7,748 nucleotides of DNA from Firmicutes bacterium UBA7709 (GTDB lineage: Bacteria > Bacillota_A > Clostridia > Peptostreptococcales > Anaerovoracaceae): positions 11,391 through 19,138 of the forward strand of contig DLFX01000146.1 of the NCBI GenBank assembly GCA_002482405.1. The letters are read 5' to 3'. Within the stretch, counting starts at the first letter, position 1; each line of letters opens with the position of its first letter. A model generated the notes under the pieces. The model worked only from the letters and a program-made list of their open reading frames with translations. It ran no database searches and had not been told where the DNA came from. The position numbers and the translations under genes are program-made. Shown piece after piece: positions 1 through 5,604 of the stretch.

Positions 1-1
1 G

Positions 2-259
2 GTACAGCCCATCGGCATGTCCAGGGCGAACTTCAAAACGGAATTTGAGAGCATGGGCATCAACCAGACGAAGTACAAGGTTTATCTGCAGCTGGACAGC
101 CAGGCGAGAGTTCTGGCTCCGTTTTCTGTCAATAATATCGAGGTGCAGAATACGATCCTGATTGCCGAAGCGATTATCGTTGGCAAGGTGCCGAACTCCT
201 ATATCAACGTGCCGCCGGGAAGCGCCATGGACGCCACGAACTTTTTCTCGGATAACTGA
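2..259 (+). CDS. yunB: Sporulation protein YunB, C-terminal part (5' end cut by the window)
   Basis: The reading frame is open from base 2 to the TGA at 257-259, so the ATG at 17 is almost certainly internal and the gene starts before the window. About 85 residues are visible. The stretch NFKTEFESMGINQTKYKVYL followed by QARVLAPFSV and ILIAEAIIVGKVPNSYINV matches what I recall of the C-terminal half of YunB, an endospore-former protein of unclear biochemical role; in Bacillus subtilis it is reported as expressed during sporulation in the mother cell. A YunB-like gene points to a spore-forming Firmicute as the source of this side of the window. The visible end is hydrophilic and has no membrane segment; any N-terminal one would lie outside. 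It stands about 150 bases before hflX and is separated from it by a candidate promoter. The family call is from recalled motifs only. Confidence 0.75.
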   Translation, partial: VQPIGMSRANFKTEFESMGINQTKYKVYLQLDSQARVLAPFSVNNIEVQNTILIAEAIIVGKVPNSYINVPPGSAMDATNFFSDN

Positions 260-271
260 GAATATATCATG

Positions 272-299
272 TTCACAATGCCATGCTACGTGATATACT
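272..299 (+). promoter_or_regulatory. Candidate sigma-70 type promoter for hflX
   Basis: TTCACA at 272-277 (5 of 6 to TTGACA) and TATACT at 294-299 (5 of 6 to TATAAT) are 16 bases apart. Transcription would begin near 306 and give a leader of roughly 108 bases before the hflX start, containing two strong hairpins. The promoter overlaps an AT-rich inverted repeat (263-271 with 289-297), which could instead be a weak end signal for the yunB-like gene. This is a sequence match only. Confidence 0.4.
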
Positions 300-320
300 G
301 TTTCCATTAAGAATACTAGC

Positions 321-351
321 TCGCCCAATTTGCAAGGCAAATTGATGGCGA
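321..351 (+). repeat. Hairpin 1 in the hflX leader
   Basis: AATTTGC (327-333) pairs with GCAAATT (337-343) around a three-base loop. An outer five-pair stem TCGCC (321-325) with GGCGA (347-351) is separated from the inner stem by a small internal loop. No T-run follows, so it is not a standard intrinsic terminator. It may be an RNA element of the hflX leader or half of a dispersed palindromic repeat together with the next hairpin. Confidence 0.6.
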
Positions 352-362
352 ACTTATGCAAC

Positions 363-392
363 AAAATCACGAATCTGTGATTCGTAGATTTT
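363..392 (+). repeat. Hairpin 2 in the hflX leader
   Basis: AAAATC then ACGAATC (363-375) pairs with GATTCGT and GATTTT (379-385 and 387-392), giving 13 pairs with a single bulged A at 386 and a three-base TGT loop. It ends about 11 bases before the AGAGGTG ribosome binding site of hflX, close enough to affect translation if it folds in the transcript. The run of four T is inside the stem, so terminator function is weak at best. Confidence 0.6.
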
Positions 393-413
393 GACTGCGG
401 ACAGAGGTGCGAT

Positions 414-1691
414 TTGAGATTTACAGATGATAACGAAATCATAAGGGATGAGGAATACCGTGCGATCCTGGCGGGCGTGCAGCTCAACGAGGATATTTCC
501 TATTCCATGGAGGAGCTTTGGGCGCTGGCTGAGGCTGCCGGAGTCGATGTGGCCGGGGAGATGATCCAGAATAAGGAACGTCCCAATACGGCCACTTATA
601 TCGGTAAAGGCAAGGTGGACGAGCTCGCTGAAATGTGCGCCAACATGGAGGCGGATACGGTGATTTTTAACGATGAGCTTTCCGGCATGCAGCTCCGGAA
701 CCTTGAGGACCGACTGAGCGTCAGAGTCATCGACAGAACCATTCTGATCCTGGACATCTTTGCGTCCCGGGCCGTGTCCAGGGAGGGAAAGCTTCAGGTG
801 GAGCTGGCTCAGCTTCAATACCGGCTGCCCAGGCTGACCGGCTTTGGAAAGTCGCTGTCGCGGCTTGGCGCGGGAATCGGAACGAGAGGCCCGGGAGAAA
901 AGAAGCTGGAGACGGACCGGCGCCATATTTCCAAGAGAATGGACGAGATAAAAAAGGAGCTTGCCGAGGTGAAAAACAGCCGGAGCACTCAGAGAGCGAA
1001 GCGGCAGAAATCCGGGATCCCCGTGGTGGCTCTCGTGGGTTATACCAACTCCGGCAAATCCGCCCTGATGAACCGTTTGCTTCAGATGACGGAAAAGGAG
1101 GAAAAAAGCGTTTTTGAAAAAGACATGCTTTTCGCCACCCTGGATACCGCCCAGAGAAGCGTGAAGCTCGATACGAACCAGGAATTCATCCTCATCGATA
1201 CCGTGGGTTTTGTCAGCAAGCTGCCCCATGCTCTCATCAAGGCGTTTAAAGCGACGCTGGAAGAGGTGGCCTTCGCGGATCTCCTGCTCCATGTGGTGGA
1301 TGCCTCCTATCCTGATCACGATTTTCACATCAGCGTGACCGATTCGGTGCTGAAGGAAATCGGAGCGGGGAACAAGGACAGGCTGATGATTTATAATAAA
1401 ATTGACATCGCTGAAGAGATGAGCCTGCCTCACAGCGGAGATGAGATCCTCTATATTTCCGCAACCCGGGGCGACAATATGGAGGAGCTGATTCAGAAGA
1501 TCAGGGAAAAACTCTTTTCGGACAGGATCACCGTCTCCATGCTGGTGCCCTACGACCGCGGGGATATTTCCTCCTGGCTCTGCGAGAAGGCCAGGGTGCT
1601 TCGGATGGAATACCGGGAGAACGGTACGGAATTTGAAGCGGAGATACCAAACAGGGACTACGGCAGGCTGGAAGGGTTTATCATTCGTTAA
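414..1691 (+). CDS. hflX: GTPase HflX, ribosome-associated
   Basis: This 425-residue protein is a full-length HflX, a TRAFAC-class GTPase that binds the large ribosomal subunit and in studied bacteria splits or rescues stalled ribosomes under stress. The N-terminal domain contains IGKGKVDELAE near residue 63. The glycine-rich linker runs from about 143 to 168 and holds the family signature RGPGE (158-162) followed by KKLETDRR. The GTPase domain shows G1 GYTNSGKS (209-216), G3 DTVGF (262-266), G4 NKID (328-331) and a G5-like SATRG near 348. The start is TTG at 414: an in-frame stop lies at 378-380, and AGAGGTG (403-409) stands four bases ahead of the TTG. No ATG is available at the N-terminus. 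A second TTG-started gene follows 47 bases downstream with no terminator between, so the two are probably cotranscribed. The identification is firm; the start is likely. Confidence 0.95.
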   Translation: MRFTDDNEIIRDEEYRAILAGVQLNEDISYSMEELWALAEAAGVDVAGEMIQNKERPNTATYIGKGKVDELAEMCANMEADTVIFNDELSGMQLRNLEDRLSVRVIDRTILILDIFASRAVSREGKLQVELAQLQYRLPRLTGFGKSLSRLGAGIGTRGPGEKKLETDRRHISKRMDEIKKELAEVKNSRSTQRAKRQKSGIPVVALVGYTNSGKSALMNRLLQMTEKEEKSVFEKDMLFATLDTAQRSVKLDTNQEFILIDTVGFVSKLPHALIKAFKATLEEVAFADLLLHVVDASYPDHDFHISVTDSVLKEIGAGNKDRLMIYNKIDIAEEMSLPHSGDEILYISATRGDNMEELIQKIREKLFSDRITVSMLVPYDRGDISSWLCEKARVLRMEYRENGTEFEAEIPNRDYGRLEGFIIR

Positions 1692-1726
1692 TGCGATGAA
1701 AAACCGCGGGAACTGGGCAGAATGTT

Positions 1727-1734
1727 GGAGGGAG
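1727..1734 (+). promoter_or_regulatory. Strong ribosome binding site fixing the yigZ TTG start
   Basis: GGAGGGAG lies just before the TTG at 1739 (the GGAGG core is seven bases away). It decides in favour of TTG over the in-frame ATG at 1760, which has no such site. It is also typical of Firmicutes and unlike the right part of the window. Confidence 0.75.
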
Positions 1735-1738
1735 CCTT

Positions 1739-2368
1739 TTGATCAAGTATAAAACTATAATGAAAGAAGCTGAAATTGAGCAGACTATTGACAGGTCAAG
1801 ATTTATCGGCCATGCAAAGCCTGTAGAATCAAGGGAAGAGGCGGAAGCCTTTCTTTTGGAGGTCAGGTCGAAGCACAAAACGGCGAACCACAACGTTCCG
1901 GCCTTTGTGATCGGAGACCAGTTTCAGCTCCAGTGGGCCAGCGACGACGGCGAACCCCAGGGAACCTCGGGAGCTCCTATCGTGCAGATGCTGGTCAAAG
2001 AAGGCGTTACAAACATAGCCGTCGTAATCACGCGGTATTTCGGCGGAATCAAGCTGGGAACCGGGGGTCTGGTCAGGGCTTACACCGGAACGGCAAAGCT
2101 GGCGCTGGAGGAAGGCGGGATATGCGCCGTAAAAGAGCTGGATGAGCTGAAAGTAAAGATGGACTATACTTTTCACGGAAAATTGCTGAATCTCGCGTCA
2201 AACGGTAAATTTGAGGCCCTCGACACGGTCTTTGAGGACATGGTTACGGTCGATCTGGTCATGGAGCCTGAAAATACCGTGGAAGTAAAAACCTTGATCG
2301 CCAACCTGACCGGCGGACGTGGAAACATTCTTTCCGAAGAGAGAAGAATGGTAAAGGTTTTAATTTAA
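1739..2368 (+). CDS. yigZ: YigZ / IMPACT family protein (UPF0029 plus DUF1949)
   Basis: This 209-residue protein is of the usual length for bacterial YigZ-type proteins, relatives of the eukaryotic translation regulator IMPACT. Their exact bacterial function is unsettled; a nucleic-acid or ribosome-linked role is generally proposed. The N-terminal UPF0029 domain shows RSRFIGHAKPV (19-29), SDDGEPQGTSGAPI (68-81) and RYFGGIKLGTGGLVRAY (99-115), all hallmark motifs. The C-terminal part from about 135 fits the small ferredoxin-like DUF1949 domain, which resembles domain V of elongation factor G. The start is TTG at 1739, supported by a strong GGAGG site and by the family's usual N-terminus (YKTI near residue 4). 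It probably shares a transcript with hflX. No clear terminator follows; only an AT-only inverted repeat lies before the tRNA promoter. The family call is firm, the cellular role is not. Confidence 0.93.
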   Translation: MIKYKTIMKEAEIEQTIDRSRFIGHAKPVESREEAEAFLLEVRSKHKTANHNVPAFVIGDQFQLQWASDDGEPQGTSGAPIVQMLVKEGVTNIAVVITRYFGGIKLGTGGLVRAYTGTAKLALEEGGICAVKELDELKVKMDYTFHGKLLNLASNGKFEALDTVFEDMVTVDLVMEPENTVEVKTLIANLTGGRGNILSEERRMVKVLI

Positions 2369-2387
2369 TAAAAATCAAATTTTATCG

Positions 2388-2416
2388 TTGACATTGAATT
2401 TTTGATATGCTAAGAT
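2388..2416 (+). promoter_or_regulatory. Sigma-70 promoter for the tRNA cluster (P1)
   Basis: TTGACA at 2388-2393 matches the -35 consensus perfectly, followed by a 17-base spacer and TAAGAT at 2411-2416 (5 of 6 to TATAAT). Transcription should begin near 2423, about 29 bases before tRNA-Asn. This is typical of a strong stable-RNA promoter. Confidence 0.8.
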
Positions 2417-2451
2417 AGAAAACGGCTCACAAAAGGGAGCAAAACGAACGT

Positions 2452-2526
<75 letters not shown>

Positions 2527-2583
2527 AATTTTAAAACGCAGGTGACAGCGTTGTTAAAAAAAGGTCAAAAAAGTGAATTTTTA

Positions 2584-2629
2584 CTTGACACAAGTCGGTA
2601 AGCAATATATACTAAGTAAATGTGTCAAG
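2584..2629. repeat. Inverted repeat bracketing promoter P2
   Basis: CTTGACACA (2584-2592) is the exact reverse complement of TGTGTCAAG (2621-2629), with 28 bases between. The left arm contains the -35 box and the right arm covers the predicted transcription start. It could be an operator or a chance copy of the -35 sequence. Confidence 0.5.
2585..2613 (+). promoter_or_regulatory. Sigma-70 promoter for the tRNA cluster (P2)
   Basis: TTGACA at 2585-2590 (perfect) and TATACT at 2608-2613 (5 of 6) are separated by exactly 17 bases. The predicted start near 2620 lies about 30 bases before tRNA-Val. A second promoter means that Val, Asp, His, Gln and Lys can be transcribed independently of tRNA-Asn. 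The -35 element lies in one arm of a perfect nine-base inverted repeat. Confidence 0.8.
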
Positions 2630-2650
2630 CAGTTAAAAACACTTGATCCG

Positions 2651-2726
2651 GGGCGCATAGCTCAGCTGGGAGAGCACCTGCCTTACAAGCAGGGGGTCAT
2701 AGGTTCGAGCCCTATTGCGCCCACCA
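2651..2726 (+). tRNA. tRNA-Val (UAC)
   Basis: The acceptor stem GGGCGCA pairs with TGCGCCC, the anticodon loop CTTACAA gives UAC, and the T arm is ATAGG-TTCGAGC-CCTAT. CCA is encoded (2724-2726). It is the first gene downstream of promoter P2. Confidence 0.95.
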
Positions 2727-2733
2727 AAATCGC

Positions 2734-2810
2734 GGTCCGGTAGTTCAGTTGGTTAGAATGCCAGCCTGTCACGCTGGAGGTCGTCGGTTCGAGCCCGATC
2801 CGGATCGCCA
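2734..2810 (+). tRNA. tRNA-Asp (GUC)
   Basis: The acceptor stem GGTCCGG pairs with CCGGATC (one G-U pair), the anticodon loop CTGTCAC gives GUC, and the T arm is GTCGG-TTCGAGC-CCGAT. Discriminator G and CCA are encoded. It starts seven bases after tRNA-Val, so the two share one precursor. Confidence 0.95.
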
Positions 2811-2855
2811 TTTAAAAACACAGTATTGCGCGAAGCCAGCAGGCATGTTATCATG

Positions 2856-2931
2856 GTGGGTGTAGTCAAGCGGTTAAGACACAGGGTTGTGGCTCCTGCA
2901 CTCGTGGGTTCGAATCCCATCACCCACCCCA
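2856..2931 (+). tRNA. tRNA-His (GUG)
   Basis: The acceptor stem GTGGGTG pairs with CACCCAC, discriminator C is typical of tRNA-His, and the anticodon loop TTGTGGC gives GUG. CCA is encoded (2929-2931). A genomic G at 2855 provides the extra 5' G (G-1) used by histidyl-tRNA synthetase. Confidence 0.95.
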
Positions 2932-2954
2932 TTAATTTATATAATCACTGATAT

Positions 2955-3029
2955 TGGGGTATCGCCAAGCGGTAAGGCAATGGACTTTGACTCCATCATT
3001 CGTAGGTTCAAATCCTGCTATCCCAGCCA
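2955..3029 (+). tRNA. tRNA-Gln (UUG)
   Basis: The acceptor stem TGGGGTA pairs with TATCCCA, the anticodon loop ends the ATGGA stem and reads CTTTGAC, giving UUG, and CCA is encoded (3027-3029). The U at position 1 is typical of tRNA-Gln. Confidence 0.95.
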
Positions 3030-3032
3030 TTT

Positions 3033-3108
3033 GGTTTACTAGCTCAGTCGGTAGAGCACATGACTTTTAATCATGGTGTCCGGGGTTCGATTCCCCGGTA
3101 AGCCACCA
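3033..3108 (+). tRNA. tRNA-Lys (UUU)
   Basis: The acceptor stem GGTTTAC pairs with GTAAGCC, the anticodon loop CTTTTAA gives UUU, and the T arm is CCGGG-GTTCGAT-type with CCA encoded (3106-3108). Only three bases separate it from tRNA-Gln. It is the last tRNA that is wholly consistent with the left-hand genome. Confidence 0.95.
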
Positions 3109-3114
3109 ATTTAA

Positions 3115-3135
3115 AAATCTTCAATAAGAAGATTT
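3115..3135 (+). repeat. Small hairpin after tRNA-Lys
   Basis: AAATCTTC (3115-3122) pairs perfectly with GAAGATTT (3128-3135) around a five-base AATAA loop. Only a short AT-rich stretch follows, without a real T-run, so a terminator role is possible but weak. It may be a processing signal in the tRNA precursor. Confidence 0.4.
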
Positions 3136-3173
3136 AAATACTACAAAACTAAAAGAAGTTATATTTTGTACTT

Positions 3174-3255
3174 GCAGGTGTGGCGGAATTGGCAGACGCA
3201 CTAGACTTAGGATCTAGCGGAGCAATCCATGTAGGTTCGACCCCTATCATCCGCA
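3174..3255 (+). tRNA. tRNA-Leu (UAG), apparently chimeric
   Basis: The anticodon stem CTAGA/TCTAG holds the loop CTTAGGA, giving UAG. The long variable arm GGA-GCAA-TCC (class II, as expected for leucine) and the T arm GTAGG-TTCGACC-CCTAT are intact. The acceptor is not clean: 5' GCAGGTG against 3' CATCCGC gives an A-C mismatch at pair 3-70 and a G-U at 5-68. The natural partner of the 5' strand would be CACCTGC, and that of the 3' strand would be GCGGATG. After discriminator A the genome reads CAA instead of CCA, whereas all six upstream tRNAs encode CCA. The 5' side therefore looks clostridial and the 3' side looks like Bacteroidota, with the crossover inside the conserved stretch of about 40 bases from the D arm to the anticodon arm. 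Confidence 0.85.
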
Positions 3256-3263
3256 CAACCATC

Positions 3264-3298
3264 AGAGGAACAGGGACAAAGGCGATCCATGTTCCTCT
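3264..3298 (+). terminator. Possible terminator or attenuator hairpin between tRNA-Leu and tig
   Basis: AGAGGAACA (3264-3272) pairs perfectly with TGTTCCTCT (3290-3298) around a 17-base loop, followed by TTGTACT rather than a long T-run. It could end the tRNA-Leu transcript or sit in the tig leader, which starts 29 bases downstream. The stem is certain, the function is not. Confidence 0.35.
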
Positions 3299-3327
3299 TT
3301 GTACTAAACGCCTGAATAAAGAAAATT

Positions 3328-4695
3328 ATGGCAACAGTTATTCGCGAAAACATCGGCTTACTCAACGACAAGCTGATTGTAAAAATTGAAAAAAGCGATT
3401 ATTTACCCGCATTTGAAAAGAAACTGAAAGAGTTCGGCAAAACAGCCAACATTCCCGGGTTCAGAAAAGGAATGGTTCCTGCGGGCATGATTAAGAAACT
3501 GTACGGTACGTCTATCTTTAACGATGAAGTACTCAAAGGAGTGGAAACCAAGCTGTACGAATACCTGAACGAAGAAAAGCCCGATATTTTCGCACAGCCT
3601 ATACCGTTAGTAAACGATGTTTCCATGCTCGATATCAATAATCCCGGTGATTATGAGTTTGGATTTGAAATTGGTTTGAAACCGGATTTCGAAATTCCTT
3701 CTCTGGGAAGCGCGGCACTTACCTTACACGAAGTACAGGTTACGGATGCCATGATTGATGAAGAAATCAATCGCATGCAAATCAAGGGTGGAGAAATGAC
3801 AGAGCCTGAAGTGATTGACAATCCCGAAAATGTACTGAACGTAATGTTCACCGAATGTGATGCCAGTGGCCAGATTACAGAGGGCGGCATTTCCCGTGAG
3901 AACTCTGTACTGCTGAAATACTTTTCACCTGTACTGCAGGAGAAACTGAAAGGACTGAAAAAAGGTGACAGCATCGTATTCAAAATAAAAGAAGCTTTCG
4001 ATGCAGATAAGCTGGGCATGATGCTGAGCGACTTGGGTCTGGATGCCAAAGACGAACAAGCCGCTGAAAAATTCTTCAAACTGGAAGTGGTGAAAATTGG
4101 CCTGATTGAAAAGAAAGCCATGACCGAAGATTTCTTCAACGAAGTTTTTCCGGGTAAAGACATTAAAGATGAAGCCACCTTCCGTGCTACACTGGAGGAG
4201 GAAATTAAAACATACTGGAACAGCCGCTCTCAGAATCAACTGCACGATCAGTTGTATCATTTCCTGATCGATAATACCCGAATGGATTTCCCTGAATCAT
4301 TCCTGAAAAAATGGTTGCAAACCGGAACCGAAAAACCCAAAACAGCAGAAGAAGCAGAGCGTGATTTCCCTTCCTTCAGCAATCAGTTGAAATGGTCGCT
4401 GATTACCGACAAGCTGATTAAAGACAACAAGTTGGAGGTTAATGCGGAAGAACTGCGTAACCACATGAGAACAGAAGTAATGCGTTACTTTGGCAATATG
4501 AATATGGGTGAAGATATGAGTTGGTTAGACAGCTACCTGGACCGTATGATGAAAGACGAAAAGCAGGTGGAATCAACCTACCATCGTCTGGTAACCGAGA
4601 AAATGTTCAAGTTCATGACGGATCAGGTAAAGCCAACGGTAAAGCAGGTATCTGCAGAGGAACTGGCTGCTATGGAGCACCACCACGAACACTAA
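3328..4695 (+). CDS. tig: Trigger factor, ribosome-bound chaperone (Bacteroidota type)
   Basis: This 455-residue protein matches the Bacteroidota form of trigger factor, which docks at the ribosomal exit tunnel and shields emerging polypeptides. The N-terminal ribosome-binding domain begins ATVIRENIGLLNDKLIVKIE and carries the docking signature GFRKGMVP (44-51), equivalent to the Escherichia coli GFRxGxxP loop. The middle region (about 150-255) occupies the place of the FKBP-type prolyl isomerase domain but is poorly recognisable. The rest is the helical chaperone body, with runs such as EEIKTYWNSRSQNQLHDQL. The protein ends in a short histidine-rich tail, MEHHHEH (449-455), which could bind metal. 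The ATG at 3328 has no convincing Shine-Dalgarno sequence, only AAAGAAAATT, as is normal in Bacteroidota. It is followed by a clear intrinsic terminator and faces marR. The clpP and clpX genes that often accompany tig elsewhere are absent. Confidence 0.93.
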   Translation: MATVIRENIGLLNDKLIVKIEKSDYLPAFEKKLKEFGKTANIPGFRKGMVPAGMIKKLYGTSIFNDEVLKGVETKLYEYLNEEKPDIFAQPIPLVNDVSMLDINNPGDYEFGFEIGLKPDFEIPSLGSAALTLHEVQVTDAMIDEEINRMQIKGGEMTEPEVIDNPENVLNVMFTECDASGQITEGGISRENSVLLKYFSPVLQEKLKGLKKGDSIVFKIKEAFDADKLGMMLSDLGLDAKDEQAAEKFFKLEVVKIGLIEKKAMTEDFFNEVFPGKDIKDEATFRATLEEEIKTYWNSRSQNQLHDQLYHFLIDNTRMDFPESFLKKWLQTGTEKPKTAEEAERDFPSFSNQLKWSLITDKLIKDNKLEVNAEELRNHMRTEVMRYFGNMNMGEDMSWLDSYLDRMMKDEKQVESTYHRLVTEKMFKFMTDQVKPTVKQVSAEELAAMEHHHEH

Positions 4696-4721
4696 ACAAT
4701 CCCTCCCTCTTAAATAAATTG

Positions 4722-4749
4722 AAAGCGCTTCTTACGGAGCGCTTTTTTT
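4722..4749 (+). terminator. Intrinsic terminator of tig
   Basis: AAAGCGCT (4722-4729) pairs with AGCGCTTT (4738-4745) around an eight-base loop, and the stem runs into seven T (4743-4749). It lies 27 bases past the tig stop. Because marR converges from the other side, the same stem may also slow minus-strand transcription, although the minus strand follows it with only CAATTT. Confidence 0.9.
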
Positions 4750-4813
4750 ATTTGCAGTAACATCCGTGCTCTTTCCTGTGTGAATGTACTCAGCAGATTC
4801 AGATAAAGAAAGT

Positions 4814-5425
4814 TTATTCTGCTACTTCGTGTTCCGGACAATCAATCCGTAATTCGGTATTTTTTAGAGGAGTGTTCAATAACCTGCAGTAATGTTTAGC
4901 GTTGCCATTGCGGCTCTGGTAATGTGCACAGGTCATACACATGCGCTGAATGGTAATGACTCCCGATTGATTCAGGTGACTGATGATATGGAATAAACTC
5001 AGCATCAATTGCTCCTTTTCGGTTTCCGGCATGGCATCAACCGGCTGGTGGAGTTTTTTTGTAAACAATGCATGCTGTCGGGCCAGGGCATTTCCTTTAT
5101 CCGTGAGGTGGATGGTGTAACTGCGTGAATCAGTTTGTTCAGGTTCCTTAGAAATCAATTCTTTTAATTCCAGCGATTTAACCGTGTCGCTGATAGTGGC
5201 TCTCGTCATGTTGAATTCATCCGCCAGATAGCTCACTTTTCGCATGCTTTCGCTATGATGCAATAAGAAAATGAGTACCTGCACCTGAATCGGACTAAGC
5301 GCATTTTCTTTGCATTCCTGCCATAACAATACTCTGAAAGCCTGCGAAATTCTTTCTAAGGAGGCAATTATCTTGCTCTCTGTGCTTTTTTGCTGATGCT
5401 TCAGATCAAAGTCGGATTTTTTCAC
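4814..5425 (-). CDS. MarR-family regulator with a four-cysteine C-terminal extension
   Basis: This 203-residue protein is longer than the usual 140-160 of MarR repressors. The winged helix-turn-helix spans about 44-112: LSPIQVQVLIFLL, the recognition helix region NMTRATISDTVKSLE (72-86), and the wing with DSRSYTIHLTDKG (99-111). Helices on either side should form the dimer. The extra C-terminal part carries C163-x2-C166, C180 and C196 (the last in DCPEH), with H168, H178 and H199 nearby. That pattern suits a zinc or iron-sulphur site or a thiol switch, and I recall similar MarR proteins in Bacteroidota. The start is GTG at 5425; the frame has an in-frame stop upstream and no ATG between. A palindrome overlaps a candidate -7 element upstream, which suggests self-repression, and an almost identical one lies in the promoter of the neighbouring thioredoxin-like gene. 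The effector is unknown. The family is firm, the sensing role is inferred. Confidence 0.9.
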   Translation of the reverse strand: MKKSDFDLKHQQKSTESKIIASLERISQAFRVLLWQECKENALSPIQVQVLIFLLHHSESMRKVSYLADEFNMTRATISDTVKSLELKELISKEPEQTDSRSYTIHLTDKGNALARQHALFTKKLHQPVDAMPETEKEQLMLSLFHIISHLNQSGVITIQRMCMTCAHYQSRNGNAKHYCRLLNTPLKNTELRIDCPEHEVAE

Positions 5426-5567
5426 CGGTGCCGAGTGTTTTAAAATACGATTTAAAGTAATTCATTTCCGGTAAAAATCACTGAATTCTTCGATACGGTA
5501 TCAGGATGAATCCGGACAATGAGTACGTTCCCCGAATAACTCAGGTCATGAAAAGGAAAGTACCCTG

Positions 5568-5575
5568 CAAAGGTA
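5568..5575 (-). promoter_or_regulatory. Candidate Bacteroidota -7 element for marR
   Basis: The minus strand reads TACCTTTG, an exact match to TAnnTTTG. No good TTTG lies at the -33 position; the equivalent bases read TTAC (5595-5598). It would give a leader of about 135 bases before the marR GTG start. The palindrome at 5573-5586 overlaps its upstream edge, a position suited to repression. Confidence 0.45.
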
Positions 5576-5586
5576 GGAATCCTAAC
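5573..5586. promoter_or_regulatory. Candidate MarR operator O1 (upstream of marR)
   Basis: The plus strand reads GTAGGAATCCTAAC, with core TAGGA-A-TCCTA, five perfect pairs around a central base. It shares AGGAATCCTAAC exactly with the palindrome upstream of the thioredoxin-like gene. Length and symmetry suit a MarR dimer. It forms the loop region of a larger hairpin (5561-5597). Confidence 0.55.
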
Positions 5587-5604
5587 ATTGCAGGGTAAAA
5601 AAAA

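Larger units (their letters stand above)
5561..5597 (-). terminator. Nested hairpin behind the thioredoxin-like gene, possible terminator
   Basis: TACCCTGCAA (5561-5570) is the exact reverse complement of TTGCAGGGTA (5588-5597), a ten-pair stem, and its 17-base loop contains the inner palindrome TAGGAATCCTA. On the minus strand it starts eight bases after the thioredoxin-like stop and is followed by CTTTCCTTTT, an imperfect T-rich tail. It could end that gene's transcript and also carry the marR operator. Confidence 0.5.

Noticed and set aside
354..1433. Long open frame of 359 codons on the minus strand inside hflX
   Set aside because: It lies antisense to a clear HflX with all GTPase motifs, has no recognisable domain, and is explained by the base composition of the plus-strand codons.
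2365..2387. ATAAAA/TTTTAT inverted repeat after the yigZ-like gene as a terminator
   Set aside because: The stem is made only of A-T pairs and has no T-run; it is likely chance in AT-rich sequence.
2535..2552. AACGC/GCGTT stem after tRNA-Asn as a terminator
   Set aside because: Only five pairs, and followed by A residues rather than T on the plus strand.
3180..3389. Short plus-strand frame beginning MAELADALDLGSSG
   Set aside because: This peptide is the well-known false translation of a tRNA-Leu gene; it overlaps the tRNA and the start of tig.
3399..4260. Minus-strand open frames opposite tig
   Set aside because: They are composition shadows of the trigger factor gene, serine- and phenylalanine-rich without domain signatures.
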